Part shown: piece by piece, positions 23,390-32,012 of the stretch
Numbering within the stretch: the first letter of the stretch is position 1
Layout of the letters: every line of letters starts with the position of its first letter
Source: Geothermovivens sp964644845
GTDB taxonomy: Bacteria > Zhuqueibacterota > Zhuqueibacteria > Oleimicrobiales > Geothermoviventaceae
DNA length: 64,000 nt
Direction: 5' to 3'
NCBI GenBank assembly: GCA_964644845.1
Contig: CAZXXS010000029.1
Span: forward strand, 101,038-165,037
Notes under the pieces: model-generated
The model's input: the letters and a program-made list of their open reading frames with translations, nothing else
Told to the model about the DNA's origin: nothing
Database searches by the model: none
Translations under genes and position numbers: made by a program

Positions 23390-26300
23390 CTACGTGCCCC
23401 TCAGCTCCTGGATTTCTTTGATTTTCTGCAGCGCACTGCGTCCGAAGTTGGAATTCGACCCACGCAGCCTCACGATCTGTTCGAAAAGCTTTTGGGCGCG
23501 ATCGTATCGCTGCAGACGCATGTAGGCGTTGGCCGCCTCAAACATCGCCGTTACATCCCAGGGCAGTTTTGTCGGCGGACACGCGTACCTAACACGCAGT
23601 AGCTCTGAAATGGCCGTCTCGAGATCCCCCTTGCTGAGAAAGGCCTTCCCGATCCAGTACTGCACCTCCGCCTGACTTTCGGGATCCGCCTCCAGCTTCA
23701 GCTCGCGCAGGTAGTCGATCGCTCTGTCGTACTCGTTCAGTTTGATGAGTAGCACGCCAATCTGAACCTTACGACTGAAAGCATCTTCCGCGTCTGGAAA
23801 CCGTCGCAGGTAATCCCGCGAGAGGGCAATCGCCCGGTCCCACATGCCCGCCTCGTCGTAGCACCGAATGAGCTCACGCTCGGCCGATTGCAACGTGGCC
23901 GGCTCCAGCCGTTGAGAGTCAGCCACGACTTTGGACAGGGTAAAGATGGCGTTGGCGAGCTGCTTGTTCTGGTGGTAAAACACACCTAAGTTCAGCAGGG
24001 CCAAATCAGCCACCCTGGTACCGGGGTACTTCTGGGGAATGTCGGTGAGTTGGTTAAGCGCTTTGTCCGTCTTGTTGAGTGTCAGGTAGAGCTTCGCGAT
24101 GGCGAACTCTGCTTGTCTGGCCCATTTTGTGTTTTTCCGGTTAACGGCCCTCCGGTAGGCTTTTTCAGCCCGATCAAAGCGTTTCTGGCGAAAATAGTAC
24201 TCCCCCTCCTCGTAGGCGAAGCGAGCCTGAGCGGAGTTAAGGTCGACCACTCCTTTGAAATCCTTGGCAAAGCGTTTCGCCAAAGCCCTCGCCTCCTTGA
24301 TTTGATCGAGACGGTACAGACACACGATTTCCGCCTCAGCTGCGCGAGCCTGTCGCGAAGGATCCGGAAGTTCGCTTTGCAATGCCTTCGCCAAACCCAG
24401 GGCTTTTCGATGAAGTCGGTTTTGCAGCAGACCGTCCAGCAGCACAAAACCAGCTCGCTCCCTTGCTTCGAGAGGAAGTTGTTTGTTCTCCCAGATCGTG
24501 CGCAAAGCGTACAGCCATTCCTGGGTTCGACCGAGCTTCTTGGTCGCTTCCGCCTGGAGCAGGAGAACCGCAACCTGCCTCGGCGGTGGCAGTGACGCCA
24601 GAGACGGTCGCAATTCCTTGAGGGTCACAAGGGCTTGAACCGGGTTCCCTTTTGCAAGCCAGGCTTTTGCGGCCTCGAGCTTGACTTCAGCACGCAGTGC
24701 TGTTTGTTGCCTGTCAAAGCAAAGCGACCACGCAGGAAGACGGTCCGCACCGTACGTCGGTAGCCATGGGTTGCGGACTTTGCGGAGAATCTTCAGCGCG
24801 AGGCTCGGTCTACCACGCAATCGCTCGGCTCTCGCCCAGAGAACGCGCGCGGTGTCGGACACGTCGGCGTAACTGCGGTTGGTTACAACCTTGCGAAGCA
24901 ACCTCGCCGCCTCATCGGCCTGTCCTCTGGCCAAAAGCAATCTTGCCCGGACCAAAACAACCCGAGCCCAGTGCGCGTTCGCAGGAGTAAAACGCTGCAG
25001 ATACGTGTGTGACACGCTGTCCGCTGAAGTAGTGTCTTTGGTCCCCAGGGCGATTTGCACGGCGAGGTACGAAGCTTTTTCCGCTTCCGGTTCCGTAGCG
25101 CCAGCAACGCGTACTGCACGGCGAAGGGCTTCGACGGCTGTGGAGTCATGTTCTCCGAACCCCGACACTTCCCAGAGCGCTCGACTGAAAGCAAGCTGCA
25201 CCGCTGGACAGCTCGCAGAGGAGTCACTCGACAGGACCTCGAGCCGGTCCAACTTGGTTGGGATGTCCCACGACCCCGCCAGAATAGCCTCCGCCAAGGC
25301 GCGTTTCAAGCGGCAACTGTCCGTACCCGGGGTGCGCTGGAGGGCCAGCTCAAGAACCATCCTGGCGCTGTCGGCGAGCTGGTGGGACTCCTCCACCGAG
25401 CCTTTTGCCGCGGCGAGCTGACTGAGACGCAAGAAGCTCTGGCCAAGCACGTCAAGAGCCTGCCTCAGCTCGGCCCCGCGCGCCCCAGCTGCGGCCGCCT
25501 GGCGCGCCAGAGTAGAGGCAAGCCTGTAATCCTTCAGACTTTCCAGCGCTACGTTGGCTGCTTCCAGATACTGCGCAGCGCCCAGCGTGGCAGAGGTGGA
25601 CCGCGCGGCGAGGCCAAGAACAAGTTTCGCCTCACTGGGCCCCAGGGTTGGGACGTAAAGGTCCAGCGAATCCTTGAGTGCGCGCGCCCTATTTTCAAGT
25701 TCGGACTCGGGAAACTGCTTAAACCAACTCTGTAGCTGTAGCCGGGCCTTGGTCGGATTGACGTCCAACTCGGCCTGTGCAAGCAGAAACGCCGCCAGAT
25801 CGGCGTCTGGTGCCTGAGGAAAGCGGAGGACAAACTCGGTGAGCAGGCCCTCCGCCCTGGCTCGGCAAGGACGAGAAGAGAGCAGACTTCGGGCCGTAGC
25901 CACTGTGAGTCCCGAGAGCGAATCCAGAACGGGGTGCGTTTGCGCGTACGCGATGGCGGAGCGTACTGCGTCAGGTGCACCACTCTGTAACCACAGCTTG
26001 AGAGCCGCAATCGGCCACAGTCCGGTCGAATCGCTCTGCACGGCGGACCACAGACTCCTGGCCGATTCAGCAAACAACGTTGTGTCTTTCATCCGACGGG
26101 CCACCAAGGTTCTCGCCAGGAGGACCTGGCGACGGACGCTGTTGGGCAGTGAACGGGGTTGGCCGTCGAACAAAGCTAAGTTGTGAGGGGGGCTTCCTGT
26201 GCAGACAGCGCTGGCAGCGCGGAGAATTCGGATCTGCCAAACCAACGAGTCCGGCAACGCCTCCCCGCTCAGACGGCTTAGCAGATCCAGTGCAGAACTG

Positions 26301-27106
26301 GGGTGCCCTTGAACGAGTTCAAGCTCAGCAAGGCGCAGGACCGCTTGCCCCCTTTGGACGGCATTGGGTGCTTTCTCAGCGACGAGCAGGAAACGCTGCT
26401 GTGCCTTGTCGTACCGCAGAAGAGCTGCGTAGAGCTGTCCAGCAAGCAGATTCGCTTCGGCGGCCAGACTGTCCGACGTTTGGCCCACTTTTAGCTGGTC
26501 AAGCAATTTCTCGGCCAAGTCCGGCCGCCCCGTCTGTAGACGAAGTGCTGCCAGCCGGAGCTTGGCGGCGTCCGCCACGCTGGTGCCACGGAAGTCGTGC
26601 AGGACAGTTTCCAGAAGTTGGGCTGCGTGTCTCTTTCGCCCGCACACACTGTACCAGTGGGCGGCTTTGACCAGGGCCTGGCCCTTCTTGGGCGAATCGG
26701 GAGTGAGGATGGAGACCCGTTCCAGTGAGGCAGCCGCTGAGCACGGTCGCTTTTGACGGATGTAAACAGCTGCCAGGCCGAAGAGCGATCGGTCTACGTA
26801 GCTCGACTGGGGAAATTCAAGAACGACGCGACTGAAGGCGTTCCTGGCTTTGATCAGCTGATTTGTTTGAAGGAAAGCACGACCAGCCAGGTAAACGCAC
26901 TCAGCTGCCCGTGGACTTTCGGGGTGGGATTCGACAAAGCGGAGGAACTGGGCTGCTGCCAGGTCGTACAGGCCGTCGTTGTACAGCCGGTAGGCGTAGT
27001 TGTAATCTTCCTGCTCGAGGGCCACTTGGGCGTGCCCCGAAGCCGCCACGAACCAAACCAGCAAAAAGATCAACAACAATGGTTTAAACCGGACGTAAGT
27101 TCGCAT
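23390..27106 (-). CDS. Large exported tetratricopeptide-repeat protein
   Basis: From ATG 27104-27106 the product is 1238 residues and begins with a signal peptide (LLLIFLLVWFVAASGHA, cleavage expected before QVALEQ). The remainder is helical, with many TPR or TPR-like pairs. Clear units occur at both ends: YRLYNDGLYDLAAAQFLRF near the N-terminus, and GEYYFRQKRFDRAEKAYRRA and YWIGKAFLSKGDLETAISE near the C-terminus, similar to BamD/YbgF/Tol-associated repeats. It is probably a periplasmic scaffold, perhaps in envelope assembly or sorting; partner unknown. The start lies inside the end of pcrA (23-nt overlap) with no clear ribosome binding site. The frame is open 82 codons further upstream, but there it runs inside pcrA and lacks a signal peptide start. 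Confidence 0.85.
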   Translation of the reverse strand: MRTYVRFKPLLLIFLLVWFVAASGHAQVALEQEDYNYAYRLYNDGLYDLAAAQFLRFVESHPESPRAAECVYLAGRAFLQTNQLIKARNAFSRVVLEFPQSSYVDRSLFGLAAVYIRQKRPCSAAASLERVSILTPDSPKKGQALVKAAHWYSVCGRKRHAAQLLETVLHDFRGTSVADAAKLRLAALRLQTGRPDLAEKLLDQLKVGQTSDSLAAEANLLAGQLYAALLRYDKAQQRFLLVAEKAPNAVQRGQAVLRLAELELVQGHPSSALDLLSRLSGEALPDSLVWQIRILRAASAVCTGSPPHNLALFDGQPRSLPNSVRRQVLLARTLVARRMKDTTLFAESARSLWSAVQSDSTGLWPIAALKLWLQSGAPDAVRSAIAYAQTHPVLDSLSGLTVATARSLLSSRPCRARAEGLLTEFVLRFPQAPDADLAAFLLAQAELDVNPTKARLQLQSWFKQFPESELENRARALKDSLDLYVPTLGPSEAKLVLGLAARSTSATLGAAQYLEAANVALESLKDYRLASTLARQAAAAGARGAELRQALDVLGQSFLRLSQLAAAKGSVEESHQLADSARMVLELALQRTPGTDSCRLKRALAEAILAGSWDIPTKLDRLEVLSSDSSASCPAVQLAFSRALWEVSGFGEHDSTAVEALRRAVRVAGATEPEAEKASYLAVQIALGTKDTTSADSVSHTYLQRFTPANAHWARVVLVRARLLLARGQADEAARLLRKVVTNRSYADVSDTARVLWARAERLRGRPSLALKILRKVRNPWLPTYGADRLPAWSLCFDRQQTALRAEVKLEAAKAWLAKGNPVQALVTLKELRPSLASLPPPRQVAVLLLQAEATKKLGRTQEWLYALRTIWENKQLPLEARERAGFVLLDGLLQNRLHRKALGLAKALQSELPDPSRQARAAEAEIVCLYRLDQIKEARALAKRFAKDFKGVVDLNSAQARFAYEEGEYYFRQKRFDRAEKAYRRAVNRKNTKWARQAEFAIAKLYLTLNKTDKALNQLTDIPQKYPGTRVADLALLNLGVFYHQNKQLANAIFTLSKVVADSQRLEPATLQSAERELIRCYDEAGMWDRAIALSRDYLRRFPDAEDAFSRKVQIGVLLIKLNEYDRAIDYLRELKLEADPESQAEVQYWIGKAFLSKGDLETAISELLRVRYACPPTKLPWDVTAMFEAANAYMRLQRYDRAQKLFEQIVRLRGSNSNFGRSALQKIKEIQELRGT

Positions 27107-29282
27107 AGCGTAGAACCAGTGTTTTTTCGCCGACGGTATCAAAAAGGACAACGACGCGTGCACGCTCGTCTGTCCCGTCCACGGCAATGACTGTCCCGTG
27201 ACCAAACTTGGGGTGGTGTACACGACGTCCTGCGTAAATCGGGTTCGTCTCCTGTGATTCATCTTCCCAGGCTGGCATCGGGGAACGCGGTCGCTGTGCC
27301 CGCCCGGGGGGCCTCGCCCGTCTTGGCCGGTCTCGCTCGCCCAAGAGTTCAATGTACTCGCTCCCGATTTCCATCAAAAAGCGCGACGGCCGACTCAAAC
27401 GTTCTTCTACTCCCCAGCGCCTTCTGCTCGCAGCCCAGGTCAGGTAAAGCTTTTCTTTAGCTCGTGTCGCCCCGACGTAGAAAAGACGCCGCTCTTCCTC
27501 CAGATCCCTCTGATCCATCGCTGAGTTAGCGAGCGGGAACAACCCTTCCTCCAGACCCGTGATGAACACAACCGGGAATTCCAACCCCTTCGCGCTGTGC
27601 AGCGTCATGAGCGTAACGACGTTGGCGCGGTCGTCCCAGCTGTCGACATCCGTCAGAAGCGACACATGCTGGAGAAAGCCTTCCAAGGATGGATCCTCAG
27701 CGTTGCTCGAATGAGAAGCGATGGCGTAGAGCAGCTCGTCGATGTTGTTGAGACGGTCGCGCGCTTCGTCAGTACCCTCCTCTTTCAGCATTCGCCTGAA
27801 CCCTACCTCTTCCACAAGAGCTGTGGCGAGTTCGGCGGGCGAAAGTTCTGAGCGAAGCGATCGGTACTTGTTGATCAACTTCACAAACCGCTTGATGCTC
27901 TCTTTGGTTCTGGCTGCAATTGAAGGGACTTCGTCCACGCGCTCGAGAGCCGCGAACAGTGGAATCTGCCGGGTTCGGGCGAATTCCTCGATCTTAACGA
28001 CGGTTGTCGCACCGATGCCACGCAACGGAAAGTTGATGATCCGTTTGAGGCTGAAGCTTTCAGCTGGATTGCACACAACCCGTAAGTAGGCAAGGACGTC
28101 CTTGACCTCCTTCCGCTCAAAAAAACGGACCCCGCCAACGATCTCGTACGCGATGCCCGCCTCACGAAGGGCTTGCTCGAGTGTTCGCGATTGCGCGTTG
28201 GTCCGGTACAAGATCGCAAAGTCCTTGAAGCTGCGCTTGTTCTGGTAAACCTCCCGCTCAATTAAGGCAACGACGCGGAATGCTTCTTCCAGGTCGGAGT
28301 CCGTGGCCACGACGCCGACCTTCTCTCCCTCGCCGCGGTCAGTCCAGAGACGCTTTTCCCAGCGGTTCACGTTGTTACGGACAACGGAGTGCGCGGCGCC
28401 GAGAATGGTCTTGGTTGACCTGTAGTTCTGCTCGAGGCGGTAAATCGCGCAGTCTTTGAAGTCTTCCTGAAAATTGAGGATGTTACCCACGTCTGCCCCA
28501 CGCCAGCGGTAGATGGACTGGTCATCGTCGCCAACGACACAGAGGTTTCGGTAGCGCTGGGCAAGTTGCTTCAAAAGGACGTACTGGGCCCGATTGGTGT
28601 CCTGGTATTCATCCACCAGAATGTAGCGAAACTGGTCCTGGTAGCGCGCCAGAACATCCGGAAAGCGGTCGAAAAGGACGATCGGCTGAATGAGCAGATC
28701 GTCGAAGTCCATCGCGTTGTTGGTCTTGAGCATGCGCTGGTAGTAGTGGTAGAGCGGGGCGACGACCTCGCGTTCGAAAAAGCTCTCAGCCTTGCGTTCG
28801 TATTCCTCGGGGAAGATGAGCTGATTTTTCGCTTTGCTAATCGCCCCACGTACGGCGCGGGGGTTGATCTCATTTCCTTGCAGGCGCAACTCGCTGATCC
28901 CGGTTTTGATCAAGCTGAGCTGGTCCTGCTCGTCGTAGATCGCAAAGTTCCTGTCGTAGCCCAGCCGGTCTCCTTCGCGTCTCAGGATACGGGCGAAGAT
29001 CGAGTGGAAGGTGCCAACCCACTGTGGCAGCTCAGCACCAGGAACGAGTGCAGCCACGCGCTGGCGCATTTCCTGAGCCGCCTTGTTCGTAAACGTCATC
29101 GCCAAAATCTGCCACGGCAGTGCGGTTCCGGTGGCGATCAGGTAGGCGATCCGGTAAGTGAGCACACGGGTTTTACCGCTACCAGCACCCGCAAGTACGA
29201 GCACGGGGCCTTCGGTGTGAGTGACAGCTTGTCTCTGCGGTTCGTTCAAGTCTGCTAAGAGCTTTTCGACGTCAATTCGCAT
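27084..29282 (-). CDS. pcrA: UvrD/PcrA-type superfamily I DNA helicase
   Basis: The 732-residue protein shows helicase motifs in order: Q-motif LNEPQRQAV, Walker A LAGAGSGKTRVLTYR, DEYQDTN (Walker B), GDDDQSIYRWRGAD, LEQNYRST, VTLMTLHSAKGLEFPVV and FYVGATRAKEKLYL. The C-terminal ~75 residues include a linker rich in Arg/Pro and the PcrA-type tail YAGRRVHHPKFGHGTV, which binds RNA polymerase in PcrA. It unwinds DNA 3' to 5' in repair and in resolving transcription-replication conflicts. ATG 29280-29282 shares one base with the mltG stop (TAATG), so the pair is translationally coupled. Confidence 0.96.
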   Translation of the reverse strand: MRIDVEKLLADLNEPQRQAVTHTEGPVLVLAGAGSGKTRVLTYRIAYLIATGTALPWQILAMTFTNKAAQEMRQRVAALVPGAELPQWVGTFHSIFARILRREGDRLGYDRNFAIYDEQDQLSLIKTGISELRLQGNEINPRAVRGAISKAKNQLIFPEEYERKAESFFEREVVAPLYHYYQRMLKTNNAMDFDDLLIQPIVLFDRFPDVLARYQDQFRYILVDEYQDTNRAQYVLLKQLAQRYRNLCVVGDDDQSIYRWRGADVGNILNFQEDFKDCAIYRLEQNYRSTKTILGAAHSVVRNNVNRWEKRLWTDRGEGEKVGVVATDSDLEEAFRVVALIEREVYQNKRSFKDFAILYRTNAQSRTLEQALREAGIAYEIVGGVRFFERKEVKDVLAYLRVVCNPAESFSLKRIINFPLRGIGATTVVKIEEFARTRQIPLFAALERVDEVPSIAARTKESIKRFVKLINKYRSLRSELSPAELATALVEEVGFRRMLKEEGTDEARDRLNNIDELLYAIASHSSNAEDPSLEGFLQHVSLLTDVDSWDDRANVVTLMTLHSAKGLEFPVVFITGLEEGLFPLANSAMDQRDLEEERRLFYVGATRAKEKLYLTWAASRRRWGVEERLSRPSRFLMEIGSEYIELLGERDRPRRARPPGRAQRPRSPMPAWEDESQETNPIYAGRRVHHPKFGHGTVIAVDGTDERARVVVLFDTVGEKTLVLRYANLRPV

Positions 29283-30310
29283 TAGAATACCGTTCGATGG
29301 TTTCTCTTTTCGCGCGCAAGTCGCTTACGCAACGCGTCCAGTTTGGCCTTGTAACGTAGATGTTCTGCCAGCGTTCGACTGAAGTAGTGTCCGTCTTTGC
29401 CATTTGACACGAAGTAGAGATAATCCACCCGGGCCGGGTGAAGCGCTGCCGTGATGGAACGCAGGCCCGGATTGTTTACGGGACCCGGCGGCAAGCCCCG
29501 GTGGCGGTACGTGTTGTACGGCGAATCGATTTCCAGGTCAGCAAGCAACAGGCGCCGGCGTTTACCACCGATTACGTACTGCACTGTAGGGCATGCCTGC
29601 AAAAGCATCCCTTTTCGGAGGCGGTTGTGGTAGACGGCCGAAATGAGCGCACGCTCGCTGTCCAGTTTGGCTTCGCCCTCCACCAGAGAAGCAAGCGTAA
29701 TCACCTGGTGAAGAGTCAAACCCTGTTCCCGTGCAAGCTTTGGGATGCTGTCGTCTACCACTTGCCAGAAACGGTGTACCATTGCCTCGATCACCTTTTC
29801 CGGGGAAACCCGAGGTGAGAAAAGATAGGTGTCCGGGTAAAGATAACCCTCCAGTCCCGCCGCATCCACCCCGAATGAGTGGGCCACAGAGTCGTTGTGG
29901 ACCAGCGCCATGAAACGGGCCGAATCGACACCGACAGTCCGTTTCAGAATGGCAGCAATTTCCCACGAGCGCGCCCCTTCGGGAATGGTAACTCGTTTCA
30001 GCAAACCGTGGCCCGTCCGAAGACGTCTCAGGACGCTGAGGCAGCTCGCTCGCCCCTCGAAGCGGTACACACCAGCGCGAAGTTGGTCAGACCAACCCGT
30101 CAATCTGGCGAGTGCGTAAAAGCCCTCCTCGGACAGCACAACTCGATCGCGCTCGAGGATTCTTGCCACCTGGCGCGGGCTCGCACCGTACGGGATGTCG
30201 ATTGTCACCCCTCCGTTAGGGACGGTGTGAGGCCAAAAAGCCACTACGAAAAATCCCGCTACCGGAAGGAAGATGAGACCGCCAACAAGACGCCAAAGAA
30301 GCTTCTTCAT
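29282..30310 (-). CDS. mltG: Endolytic murein transglycosylase MltG
   Basis: The 342-residue protein has one N-terminal membrane anchor (WRLVGGLIFLPVAGFFVVAFW) and a YceG domain. Signatures include GLEGYLYPDTYLF, ITLASLVEGEA (with the presumed catalytic Glu), AVYHNRLRKGM, and SPYNTYRHRGLPPGPVNNPG. It cleaves nascent glycan strands at the inner membrane and sets their length. An N-terminal LysM-like subdomain is present (IPYGASPRQVARIL). The ribosome binding site is poor. The stop overlaps the pcrA start by one base. Confidence 0.95.
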   Translation of the reverse strand: MKKLLWRLVGGLIFLPVAGFFVVAFWPHTVPNGGVTIDIPYGASPRQVARILERDRVVLSEEGFYALARLTGWSDQLRAGVYRFEGRASCLSVLRRLRTGHGLLKRVTIPEGARSWEIAAILKRTVGVDSARFMALVHNDSVAHSFGVDAAGLEGYLYPDTYLFSPRVSPEKVIEAMVHRFWQVVDDSIPKLAREQGLTLHQVITLASLVEGEAKLDSERALISAVYHNRLRKGMLLQACPTVQYVIGGKRRRLLLADLEIDSPYNTYRHRGLPPGPVNNPGLRSITAALHPARVDYLYFVSNGKDGHYFSRTLAEHLRYKAKLDALRKRLAREKRNHRTVF

Positions 30311-30632
30311 GAATGCCCGTGTTTTCGTCCCTGTTTGCGCAACGCGGACCCCGCCTCCCGCGAGGGTCCCCGGACAGAAAGCGATCCGGTGCTCTCATTC
30401 TTCTCAGAAAGAGACGACAACCGATTCGAGGACACAATCCCAATCGGTGCCGAGAAAATCAAGTCGGCCAACACTCACAGGTGGGCCACCATCCAAGCGC
30501 CTACCCTGTGCTCCCTCCTGCACCAGCAGAATTCCGCCAAGCTGCAATCTATGCTCGTTTCCCGGACGACGCACTTGTTTTCCGCTTCCAGCGAACCTGG
30601 CGCCAAGGCACGCCGAGAGCCGACCATCGGGT
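30311..30632. other. Intergenic region upstream of mltG
   Basis: About 320 nt with no coding frame of note. On the minus strand TTGATT-N17-GATTGT around 30440-30470 could be a weak promoter for mltG; I do not consider it established. Confidence 0.45.
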
Positions 30633-31103
30633 CTACCCTAACTCAGATCTGCGCCTAATGTAATCCCTGAGGATTTTCGCGTGATCGAACGCAATTTCGT
30701 CGTCCGGGGGTAACTGATCCAGAGCAAATTTCCGAATGTCGGCGGCGTCGTCAGCAGCGTTGGCAGCACCGCCAGTGGGTCTTGCCACAAAGACACAACT
30801 GATTCTGTGGCCCCGTGGATCCCGCTCCGGATCCGAGTAGACACCCAGCAGGTAGAGCAGTTTCACATCGAGACCGGTCTCTTCCTTGGCCTCACGAACG
30901 GCTGCCTGCTCCACGGTTTCGCCGTAGTCGACGAATCCACCGGGAAGGGCCCAGCCGGGTGGGTAGTTCTTCCTCCGAATCAGGTAGACAGCAGGGGAAC
31001 CCTTTTCGTCCTGTGTTTCGATGATGATGTCGGCCGTAGGCTCGGGATTCTTGTAACGAACGATTTCCCCACCGCAGTGAGGGCAGTGTTCAATGACCTT
31101 CAT
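30633..31103 (-). CDS. Nudix hydrolase
   Basis: From ATG 31101-31103 the product is 156 residues. It opens with a CPHCGG half zinc-knuckle, then [15 protein letters not shown] and a full Nudix box [24 protein letters not shown] (GX5EX7REUXEEXG, where the three Glu side chains bind metal). The N-terminal CxxC plus Nudix layout resembles NudC-like or ADP-ribose pyrophosphatase-like enzymes, but the second CxxC is absent. It should hydrolyse a nucleoside-diphosphate-linked compound; the substrate is unknown. The open frame extends 28 codons upstream without family resemblance. It lies 187 nt after the CPBP gene. Confidence 0.9.
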   Translation of the reverse strand: MKVIEHCPHCGGEIVRYKNPEPTADIIIETQDEKGSPAVYLIRRKNYPPGWALPGGFVDYGETVEQAAVREAKEETGLDVKLLYLLGVYSDPERDPRGHRISCVFVARPTGGAANAADDAADIRKFALDQLPPDDEIAFDHAKILRDYIRRRSELG

Positions 31104-31290
31104 CTTCTGTTCCGCCTTTACGTCGTGAAAAAACGTGGCAACAAAGCGTCCCGACTTGCTCTCCCCTCTTCTCCGACGCAGCCACAAAGGTGGTTTTGGT
31201 TTGCAAACCGATTGGGGACATCGGGTTTTCGAGGCGGCAGGTGCCGAGTGCTTTCCTCAGGGTTTCACTGCTGCGGTCTACAGCCTTTTC

Positions 31291-32007
31291 TCAAACAGCG
31301 AGAGTGACGAAGAAATCGTACAATGCGTGGGTGTACACGCCCGGCGCAAAGCCGCGAACCAGGTACACCAAACCGAGTCCAAGCCCAACGAGGATGTGAC
31401 CAAACAGGCTTTCGGAACTCAACGGCTGACCAAACGGGCCGTAGTAGTGGGCCGCAGCAAACCCAAATGAAGAAGTCCAGAGTGACACATTCCAACTGAG
31501 CCAGCCGGGTGCGTTCAAATGGCGAAAGAGCCTGCGTAGACCGCCCAAAATTCCGGCTCGAAAGGCAAGCTCCTCGAAAACCGCGGCACCTGAAATGGCA
31601 CCAACGGTTACCAAACCTCCTTCGCTCAGCGTGGCAAGGTGAAAAGCAAAACAAACTCTGAGAAAGCCGAGTAGCGCCAGGGCCCAGACGACGCTTTCCA
31701 GGATCAGAAAACCAAGCCATTCGATCCGAAACTGCGCCGTTTTTCGTGATGCCGTCCAGACAGCGAGCGCCACTGCTGTGATACCGACCACCAGGCCGAG
31801 ATCAACGGACCGAACCCCGCCCAGCATGGCCCGGAAAGCTACATCCACGCCGTTGCGTACAACCGGTGCGCCGCTGTGTCGGGCCGCAAGGAGGCCTGCT
31901 TCGTACAGAAGCACAAGTGGAAGCACGACAACTGCGCCGAAAAAAGGGCTCGACGAGCCCTCTCTGTACCGGCGAAACCGACTGAGGACCGACTGCCTGC
32001 GCGGCAT
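31291..32007 (-). CDS. CPBP-family intramembrane metalloprotease
   Basis: The 238-residue membrane protein has about six hydrophobic segments. It carries the CPBP (Abi/CAAX protease) motifs: EELAFRAGILGGL (EExxxR), FGFAAAHYYG (FxxxH) and HALYDFF at the C-terminus (HxxxD/N). These residues form the presumed zinc or catalytic site of the Rce1-like family. The bacterial substrate is unknown. ATG 32005-32007 lies 5 nt after the gamma-glutamyltransferase stop with TGAGG as ribosome binding site, so the two are probably coupled. Confidence 0.9.
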   Translation of the reverse strand: MPRRQSVLSRFRRYREGSSSPFFGAVVVLPLVLLYEAGLLAARHSGAPVVRNGVDVAFRAMLGGVRSVDLGLVVGITAVALAVWTASRKTAQFRIEWLGFLILESVVWALALLGFLRVCFAFHLATLSEGGLVTVGAISGAAVFEELAFRAGILGGLRRLFRHLNAPGWLSWNVSLWTSSFGFAAAHYYGPFGQPLSSESLFGHILVGLGLGLVYLVRGFAPGVYTHALYDFFVTLAV

Positions 32008-32012
32008 TTGCC

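Noticed and set aside
27107..27352. N-terminal extension of the large TPR protein into pcrA
   Set aside because: It would bury the signal peptide inside the protein; the ATG at 27104-27106 gives a normal export signal.
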